DNA from: Calditrichaceae bacterium
GTDB taxonomy: Bacteria > Calditrichota > Calditrichia > Calditrichales > Calditrichaceae
Direction: 5' to 3'
Assembly: GCA_030622395.1 (NCBI GenBank)
Contig: JAUXGF010000031.1
Span: forward strand, 1-11,469
Length of the DNA: 11,469 nucleotides
The notes under the pieces are model-generated. The model ran no database searches. It was not told the origin of the DNA and was given only the letters and a program-made list of their open reading frames with translations. Shown piece after piece: positions 6,409 through 11,469 of the stretch. How positions within the stretch are numbered: the stretch's first letter is position 1; each line of letters starts with the position of its first letter. The position numbers and the translations under genes were made by a program.

Positions 6409-6533
6409 GTATCAGAGTTAATCCCGATTATCGGGATGATACGTGACGACGTTGCCTGAAATGCTTCACCCTTACGCCTGCCGGAATAATTCCCCCCGTG
6501 TGTATCAGAGACCGCTACGCTTAACTCTGATAC
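6409..6533. repeat. Composite foldback element with GTATCAGAGTTAA ends
   Basis: GTATCAGAGTTAA (6409-6421) and TTAACTCTGATAC (6521-6533) are perfect 13-bp inverted ends of a 125-bp element. Inside, ATCCCGA/TCGGGAT (6421-6437, loop TTA) is flanked by GTATCA and TGATAC, making a nested hairpin at 6409-6442. A second GTATCAG copy at 6502-6510 pairs with CTCTGATAC at 6525-6533. The middle, read on the minus strand (GTAAGGGTGAAGCATTTCAG), resembles from memory a G-rich repeat seen in several phyla. That likeness is unchecked. Confidence 0.7.
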
Positions 6534-6617
6534 AAGAAAAGGATCGGTTAAAAATATTCTTAACAATTTTTCACGAATTCAACTCATAAGGGACTAATGA
6601 CCATAGTTTCTATTTTT

Positions 6618-6688
6618 AATTTACCCCGTTAAATAATATTTTTGCGCATTTTCCGGTTATACTAATTTTTTATTTAACAGGGTGAATT
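6618..6688. repeat. 71-bp element with 19-bp inverted ends
   Basis: AATTTACCCCGTTAAATAA (6618-6636) and TTATTTAACAGGGTGAATT (6670-6688) match as inverted repeats at 17 of 19 positions around a 33-nt core. It begins 15 bp past the stop codon of the 814-residue gene on the minus strand. It could be a miniature mobile element or a large transcript-end stem. There is no uridine run after the stem, and no target duplication is evident. Confidence 0.65.
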
Positions 6689-6703
6689 TGTTTTACTATG
6701 TTC

Positions 6704-9148
6704 TTACCTCTTGAACAAAAATATAATTAATGACCGTAACAGAATTCTAAAATCAAACATAAGCGACATATTTTCCAGATAAAACAGCTCCTGTTTTAAC
6801 TGCTCTCTTTTATATTTAAGCTCTTCTTCATAGCGGTATTTCACCTGAGCCCAACCCGTTAAACCGGGACGAATTTGAAAGCGCCGGTTATAATATTTTA
6901 TTTTATCTTTTATGTAGTCTACTTCCGGCACTGTTTCAGGACGGGGTCCGACAAAACTCATTTTACCTAAAATAATATTAATCAACACCGGAAATTTATA
7001 TAATCTTGACCTGTATAATAATTTGCCTGCAAACGACTTTTTCTTTTGATCTTTCCGGCAGTAGTTAAAGGTTAACATCCCATAAATATTACCATTTTTG
7101 CCGATTATATTATTTATTTCAAAATATGGATAAATTCCACTGACGAACTGCGCAGCCATAATTATCAGCCATAAAGGGCTGCTGATTATAAGTAATACAG
7201 TTGCAAAAACTACATCAAAAACACGCTTAAAAACCCATTGCCAAAGATACATACGTTCAGGGAAAAGCCGGATTAACGGATGTCCCATTACCTCTTCTGT
7301 TTTATGCCCGGAGACTACGTCATACATTAAAGGTATCATTTTAAATGCAACAGTCATATTTTGAGCATACGCGACAATATTTAAAATTTCATCCCTGGAA
7401 CGTTCATTTATAGCGATAATAATTTCTTCTACGCCGTGGCTGCGGATAATTTGGGGAATATCTTCATAAACGCCCAAAGGCGGTAAATCGTAGAAAATTT
7501 TATCGCAAGGTTTTTTTGAAACATATCCAACAACATTATATAAAAGATGCGGATTACTGCGAATATTTTTTAATAGTTTGCGGCTTTTTTCGGTAGTCCC
7601 TACCAAGAGCGTATTATGAGAAGTATATTCTAAAACAGAAAAATACTTTTCGATACCAATCACGACAAGTCTGCCAAAATTAACAAAAATGAGTAGAAGC
7701 AATCCATAAATAATAAGGGTAAAGCGGCCTTCTGAAAAGAAATTATCAGGATCGATAGTTATAATAAACAGAATTAATATTCCAAATAAAACTACTTTGC
7801 TTAAACGCCGCGCCTTATCAAAACGTGAAATATCCCAGCGCATGGCGTATAGATTATTTAAAACAAACAGGCTGATCCAAAATATTGTCAGTAAAAAAGT
7901 TACCGGAGTTATTATTAATTCCTCTAAGGCTACATGTTTAACGGCGGGAATAAGATTGGATTGAAAACGTATCTGCCAAGTTACGATCAAAGTCAGGTTA
8001 ATCATTATTATATCAGATGCGGCTATTATTAATTTATGCCAAACGCGGGTCATGCATATCGGCGCGATTTCCTTTCGAATTTTGATAATAGACTCGTCGC
8101 CATAATAGGTTTTGATTCTTTGCGCCTCTAAATATCCGATACGTTTTAGCCCGAATATAGAAATTACAATAACAAAGAGAAGCAGCAAAATTCCAAAAAA
8201 CATTGATTGAGTAGTTATTAAATAGGCGGTTAAAGCAAATAATAGCGAGGCGAGATAAATTAAATGCACTGCCTGATTATGTGATAAACCTAAATAAATT
8301 AAACGATGATGCAGGTGATCTTTATCCGGTTTAAAAGGATGGCGCCCTTTATTAAGTCTTCTAAAAAAAGCAACGCTCGTATCGCCGATCGGTATGGCAA
8401 GAGCGATGACAGGCACAAGTATAGATATATTCCCCGGTTGTGTTTCAAAAGCTCTAATAGATAAAGCGGCAAGAATTAAACCTAAAAATAATGAACCTGT
8501 ATCTCCCATAAAAATAGATGCCGGGTAATAATTAAACTTTAAAAAACCAAGCAATCCCGCCAGAAGAGAGATGGTGATTACAATGCTTGCCGCATCATTA
8601 TTTTGGCAGGCGATTATTAAAAAGATAGCGGTAACTATAATGCCGACCCCGGCGGCTAAACCGTCTAAACCGTCCAAAAGGTTGACCGCATTACTAACGC
8701 CAATCAACCATAAATAAGTAATGGGTATTGAAAATACGCCTAAATTTATATTTGGACCAAATGGATTATTTATAGTTTCTATTTTGCAGCCCATTGCAAT
8801 AATAACCGTTACTGCAATAAACTGTCCGCAGAATTTTTTAGGAGCGTTAAGTCCTTTTAAATCATCATAAGCTCCTAATGCGATTATCATTGCCGAGGCT
8901 ATTAAAATTCCTGCATACTTCGAAATAAGTGTTTGAAAACAGATGGGATCTAGTAAAGCGGATATGGCAATCCCTGATACAAAACCGGCGAAAATACCAA
9001 AGCCTCCCATATGAGGCATAAATCCTCTATGGATTTTACGCTTATCGGGATACTCTCCAATCCGGTATTTCGAAGATAACTTACGCGTTATAAAAGTAAC
9101 CGCCAACGCCACGGTAATGGACAATATAAAAATAATTAAAATATTCAT
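6704..9148 (-). CDS. WecA/MraY-type sugar-1-phosphate transferase fused to a degenerate WbaP-type PGT module
   Basis: This is an 814-residue inner-membrane fusion. Residues 1-335 form a polytopic transferase (about ten helices) that should move a sugar-1-phosphate, probably GlcNAc- or a HexNAc-1-phosphate, from its UDP donor to undecaprenyl phosphate. Family motifs are intact: PHMGG (45-49), DDLKGL (95-100), NAVNLLDGLDGLA (153-165), FMGDTGS (213-219) and HLHHR (278-282). A second module follows: four helices at about 372-392, 411-432, 452-470 and 476-497, a Rossmann-like domain (512-620), and a PGT-like domain starting KRVFD (641-645) with GKMSFVGPRP (728-737) and RPGLTGWAQV (760-769). In that domain Tyr717-Lys718 replace the catalytic Asp-Glu, and TFNYC (693-697) replaces KFR(S/T)M, so I infer it is inactive. 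The gene follows the Wzi-like gene by 62 bp. No ribosome binding site is obvious. Confidence 0.92.
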   Translation of the reverse strand: MNILIIFILSITVALAVTFITRKLSSKYRIGEYPDKRKIHRGFMPHMGGFGIFAGFVSGIAISALLDPICFQTLISKYAGILIASAMIIALGAYDDLKGLNAPKKFCGQFIAVTVIIAMGCKIETINNPFGPNINLGVFSIPITYLWLIGVSNAVNLLDGLDGLAAGVGIIVTAIFLIIACQNNDAASIVITISLLAGLLGFLKFNYYPASIFMGDTGSLFLGLILAALSIRAFETQPGNISILVPVIALAIPIGDTSVAFFRRLNKGRHPFKPDKDHLHHRLIYLGLSHNQAVHLIYLASLLFALTAYLITTQSMFFGILLLLFVIVISIFGLKRIGYLEAQRIKTYYGDESIIKIRKEIAPICMTRVWHKLIIAASDIIMINLTLIVTWQIRFQSNLIPAVKHVALEELIITPVTFLLTIFWISLFVLNNLYAMRWDISRFDKARRLSKVVLFGILILFIITIDPDNFFSEGRFTLIIYGLLLLIFVNFGRLVVIGIEKYFSVLEYTSHNTLLVGTTEKSRKLLKNIRSNPHLLYNVVGYVSKKPCDKIFYDLPPLGVYEDIPQIIRSHGVEEIIIAINERSRDEILNIVAYAQNMTVAFKMIPLMYDVVSGHKTEEVMGHPLIRLFPERMYLWQWVFKRVFDVVFATVLLIISSPLWLIIMAAQFVSGIYPYFEINNIIGKNGNIYGMLTFNYCRKDQKKKSFAGKLLYRSRLYKFPVLINIILGKMSFVGPRPETVPEVDYIKDKIKYYNRRFQIRPGLTGWAQVKYRYEEELKYKREQLKQELFYLENMSLMFDFRILLRSLIIFLFKR

Positions 9149-9210
9149 TTTTTGTATTTATATGTGTTTGTATGGCTAAATGAAAAAGCGCTTTTTAGTT
9201 CAGGCGCTAA

Positions 9211-10878
9211 TTAATATTCAAACTTAAATCCAAAATAAAACTCATTAAGCTCTTCCGTTTGTTCCTGTGTCTTTAAATTTATATAACCATACCTTCCGGA
9301 AATAAAAAAGCCATTAAAAATTTCATAATTGCAATAGACTTCATATCGTTTTTCAGTTGTTAATATTCCCTCTAAAAATTTGCGGGTCTGTGGATCTGAG
9401 GGACTATGCCCTATCAAAATATCGCCGCCGATATTTTTATCATCATAATTAGCGCCGTGTTTCCATTGTCTAAATTTTAAACCTGTGCTTAAGCGTTGAT
9501 GCCAGTCTTTGGCTAAATGCAAATAGTATACTTCCGAATTGGGTCCTGCCCAATGTCCTAATGAATTGTAATCGGTAGTATAACTATTTATTTTATACTT
9601 ATGTGTATAAACCCAGGGCATAATTGCCGTATACTCAAAGCGCAGGGAAAAATTATTAATATCGAAAGGATCAACCTGATAAAAACCAAATAAAAAGGCA
9701 TGTTTATTACCGTACCAGTCGGTAAATAACTCGCTTCGCTTAAACTCATCAAGAAAAACTGTGCCGTAAATTTTACCGCCTCTATAAACAAGCAACTCCA
9801 AATCAACTGAAATTGTGGCGTTATCTCTATCGCGTAATTTATGCTGTACAGAGCGGTAAAAATTAAACGGGATAAAATAAGCCCAATCTGCATAGCGGTT
9901 GCCATAAATAAAATTTTCATTTAATCCAATAGTCAAACGCCGCCATAGAGAAAATTCCAGGCGGTGGGAGGCAATCCATTTATCGGGATATATTTCCGCT
10001 CCTTCATCTGTAGTGTCCTCGGCGAATGATTGAAGCTTTCCGTGCAAGGCTGTAAACTTTCCCCAGCCCCATTCTTTGGAAAGACTAATGTAAGGATAAT
10101 GTTCAGGATTGTTGGAGAGTATCAGCTTGCCGGACTCGCCGTGTCCCCACTCAACTTCCTGCTGAGCAAAATTAAAGTCGATATATTTTGTATTCCAGGC
10201 TAATTCCCCGCCGGTCCGATCCGAATAACGGGGCTCGTCCTCTCTTTTCTGACTCCAGCTTCCTTTTAGAATGGGATGATCTTCAACATAACCCTCATCG
10301 CCGCGCAGTCCGTGCAGGCTTACTTCAAGGGCACAGCCAAAATTATCATTAATTAATCCTCTAAATTTATATGACTGCCAACTGGCTGAGCGGTACATGG
10401 CATCCGAACGTTTCTCGTAGGTTAAGCCCTGCTCGTAATCGAAATAAAAATTGCTGTTTTCATTTTCCCACATAACAACATGATTTTCTTCTTCGGGATG
10501 GTTTTGTTTAAAGAAACGTTTAAAATCTTTTTTGAAATTAGTCCATGAAGCAAAAACTGAATACCAGTTTTGTTTATCAGGCATTTCAGCGTATTTTTTT
10601 GAAGGATTTAATTCGTAGCGGAAATCTAATAAAAAATCATCTAACCTGCGCTTGTCTATGGTGGTTAATTCAGCGCGTTTTTCTTCAAGGATTTTAAGCA
10701 GCCGCGCAGCTTTGGCTCTGCTGAAGGGACGGATACCGTCTAAAATATTTGTTAAATAACCGAGCGTTTCCATCCGCTCAAAGTAATTGTAAACAGGATG
10801 TCTAACCGGTACGCTTACAGGATTGGAAGCATGGGCGAAGGAAAATAATAAAATATATATTACTAATAAACGTTTCAA
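9211..10878 (-). CDS. Wzi-like outer-membrane capsule assembly protein
   Basis: This is a 555-residue predicted outer-membrane protein. A signal peptide (residues 1-17, KRLL then a hydrophobic core and cleavage near AHA-S) leads to a helical N-terminal region, about 24-95 (PVRHPVYNYFERMETLGYL). A long part rich in aromatic residues and alternating strands follows and ends FGFKFEY. An aromatic last residue is typical of outer-membrane barrels. The layout, a small helical bundle plus a large barrel, matches the Wzi capsule assembly family (479 residues in E. coli), which binds capsule at the cell surface. The start is TTG at 10878-10876, chosen because GGAG lies 7 bp upstream and the signal peptide begins there. 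It heads the polysaccharide group. The family call rests on recalled resemblance. A different barrel with the same helical N-terminus is the main alternative. Confidence 0.8.
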   Translation of the reverse strand: MKRLLVIYILLFSFAHASNPVSVPVRHPVYNYFERMETLGYLTNILDGIRPFSRAKAARLLKILEEKRAELTTIDKRRLDDFLLDFRYELNPSKKYAEMPDKQNWYSVFASWTNFKKDFKRFFKQNHPEEENHVVMWENENSNFYFDYEQGLTYEKRSDAMYRSASWQSYKFRGLINDNFGCALEVSLHGLRGDEGYVEDHPILKGSWSQKREDEPRYSDRTGGELAWNTKYIDFNFAQQEVEWGHGESGKLILSNNPEHYPYISLSKEWGWGKFTALHGKLQSFAEDTTDEGAEIYPDKWIASHRLEFSLWRRLTIGLNENFIYGNRYADWAYFIPFNFYRSVQHKLRDRDNATISVDLELLVYRGGKIYGTVFLDEFKRSELFTDWYGNKHAFLFGFYQVDPFDINNFSLRFEYTAIMPWVYTHKYKINSYTTDYNSLGHWAGPNSEVYYLHLAKDWHQRLSTGLKFRQWKHGANYDDKNIGGDILIGHSPSDPQTRKFLEGILTTEKRYEVYCNYEIFNGFFISGRYGYINLKTQEQTEELNEFYFGFKFEY

Positions 10879-11055
10879 TTACACGCTCCGGATTTTCTTA
10901 TCAATTTTTAATTTAAAATAATTAACTATTTGTTTAAATTTAAATAAGAAGTAATTTAGGTGTGATTTTTATTATTAGCAATCGGATTCTATAAAATAGA
11001 GGTAATAGTTCAGTTGTTTCAAGCTTCGCACTATTATTAAATGTGATTATTTATA

Positions 11056-11153
11056 GAACATAGGGCGGAGGGCGGAGAGCGGAGAGCGAGAAGCGTTAAG
11101 CGAAAGTTAAGGAAAGAGTATTACATAATTCCGCTCTACGCTTTACGATGTTC
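11056..11153. repeat. 7-bp-period repeat array with inverted copies (GGGCGGA/GAGCGGA unit)
   Basis: Six in-register 7-bp units cover 11063-11104: GGGCGGA, GGGCGGA, GAGCGGA, GAGCGAG, AAGCGTT, AAGCGAA, with GCG at a fixed position. At 11130-11143 two inverted units occur, TCCGCTC and TACGCTT. GAACAT (11056-11061) and ATGTTC (11148-11153) close the structure as inverted ends. The organisation matches the arrays at 3364-3436 and 4101-4156, with a different, GC-rich unit. Confidence 0.7.
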
Positions 11154-11172
11154 CCTGGATGTGTCAGGGCAA

Positions 11173-11201
11173 TTGAATTTATATAGGAGCTGGACTATTC
11201 T
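11173..11201 (+). promoter_or_regulatory. Possible sigma-70-type promoter for glgA
   Basis: TTGAAT (11173-11178) and TATTCT (11196-11201) are separated by 17 bp and each matches four of six consensus bases. Transcription would start about 30 bp before the glgA start codon. In such AT-rich DNA a match of this quality is weak evidence. Confidence 0.3.
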
Positions 11202-11237
11202 AAAATAAAGTAAAACTTCGACTATGGGAAAGGAATA

Positions 11238-11469
11238 TTGGAAAAATTAAAAATTTGTTTTGTCTCATCGGAAATTACTCCCTTTGCTAAAACAGGCGGG
11301 CTTGCGGACGTCTCCGGAGCGCTCGGCAAATACCTGAGCAAACTTGGACACGACGTCCGCCTGGTAATGCCCTTTTATTCAAGCGTCAATACTATAAAAT
11401 ACAGCTTTCATGCGGTTGATTTTGCTCAAAACATTGAACTATGGTTTGGAAAACATAAATACATTTTTA
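11238..11469 (+). CDS. glgA: Glycogen synthase, N-terminal part (cut by window end)
   Basis: This is the start of a family 5 glycosyltransferase that extends alpha-1,4-glucan using ADP-glucose (bacterial) or UDP-glucose, in the cytoplasm. The 77 visible codons read [20 protein letters not shown] and on through [11 protein letters not shown]. The [18 protein letters not shown] block is the family's hallmark, with the KTGGL loop that binds the sugar nucleotide. The gene continues past the window, where a full protein of roughly 480-500 residues is expected. The start is taken as TTG at 11238: AAAGGA lies 3 bp upstream, no ATG occurs in this frame before the conserved block, and an in-frame TAA lies 36 bp further up. 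An ATG at 11224 is in another frame and stops after eight codons. It is divergent from the polysaccharide group and probably independent of it. Confidence 0.95.
   Translation, partial: MEKLKICFVSSEITPFAKTGGLADVSGALGKYLSKLGHDVRLVMPFYSSVNTIKYSFHAVDFAQNIELWFGKHKYIF

Larger units (their letters stand above)
6336..6703. other. 368-bp repeat-filled gap between the two fusion genes
   Basis: The gap lies between two co-directional polysaccharide genes. It holds a foldback cluster at 6409-6533 and a 71-bp inverted repeat at 6618-6688, both listed separately. A frame of 67 codons can be read on the minus strand (6363-6566), but it runs through the repeat and has no family resemblance. Whether the two fusion genes share a transcript is uncertain, since the structures could stop or weaken read-through. 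Confidence 0.6.
10879..11237. other. 359-bp divergent control region between the Wzi-like gene and glgA
   Basis: No gene was seen. The region must hold promoters for both divergent units. The half next to the Wzi-like gene is very AT-rich. A repeat array lies at 11056-11153 and a candidate glgA promoter at 11173-11201, both listed separately. On the minus strand, TTGAAA followed 18 bp later by TATTTT (near 11000-11030) is a possible but weak promoter for the Wzi-like gene. Confidence 0.5.

Noticed and set aside
6363..6566. 67-codon minus-strand open frame in the gap between the fusion genes
   Set aside because: It runs through the 6409-6533 palindromic repeat, has no ribosome binding site and resembles no protein family. 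It is most likely an accidental frame in repeat DNA.
9183..9210. Palindrome AAAAAGCGCTTTTT and AGCGC/GCGCT hairpin between the Wzi-like and WecA-type genes as a terminator
   Set aside because: The stem is only 5 bp with a 12-nt loop and the next gene starts soon after, so an internal stop is poorly supported.
9588..9920. 110-codon minus-strand frame inside the Wzi-like gene
   Set aside because: It lies wholly within a well-supported gene on the same strand in another frame. Its hydrophobic look is a by-product of AT-rich codons.
11224..11250. ATG at 11224 as the glgA start
   Set aside because: It is in a different frame and stops after eight codons. The conserved GlgA N-terminus reads from the TTG at 11238.

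Overview
The window (about 11.5 kb, AT-rich) looks like a chromosomal segment of a Gram-negative bacterium. The evidence for two membranes is an outer-membrane Wzi-type barrel protein with a signal peptide and an aromatic C-terminal residue. Many starts have weak or no Shine-Dalgarno sequence, and the intergenic spaces are full of TGTCATTTCGA-type inverted repeats and short tandem repeats. That style suggests the FCB/Bacteroidota-like superphylum (for example Ignavibacteriota, Calditrichota, KSB1 or Marinimicrobia-like lineages). This placement is an inference from style and cannot be fixed without a search.

Layout. (1) 151-2872, minus strand: a compact housekeeping run serS -> class II aldolase -> plsC. 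The first two genes overlap by one base (TAATG) and plsC follows 74 bp later. (2) 2873-3815: a 943-bp gene-free stretch holding two long inverted repeats, two 7-bp-period repeat arrays, several TCCCGA/TCGGGA hairpins and a plus-strand terminator-like hairpin with no gene in front of it. (3) 3816-4073, plus strand: a small predicted helix-turn-helix protein with a strong ribosome binding site, followed by an 8-bp-period repeat hairpin. (4) 4242-10878, minus strand: an envelope polysaccharide group. It starts with a Wzi-like outer-membrane protein, then a WecA/MraY-type polyprenyl-phosphate sugar-1-phosphate transferase fused to a WbaP-type module, then a family 2 glycosyltransferase fused to the same kind of module. 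A 368-bp repeat-filled gap separates the last two. (5) 10879-11237: a divergent control region with another 7-bp-period repeat array. (6) 11238 to the window end, plus strand: the start of glycogen synthase glgA, cut by the window edge.

How the genes work together. The WecA-type half of the 814-residue protein keeps all expected motifs and should start a glycan by loading a sugar phosphate onto the lipid carrier. The GT2 half of the 697-residue protein should add a later sugar. The Wzi-like protein would bind or organise the finished polymer at the cell surface. The most unusual point is that both fusion proteins carry a C-terminal module of membrane helices, a Rossmann domain and a monotopic phosphoglycosyltransferase-like (PGT) domain in which the Asp-Glu catalytic pair is gone (Tyr-Lys in one, Arg-Phe in the other). 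I infer that these modules are no longer enzymes and may act as a membrane or partner-docking scaffold that holds the two active glycosyltransferases together. No tRNA, rRNA, CRISPR array, transposase or phage gene was recognised.
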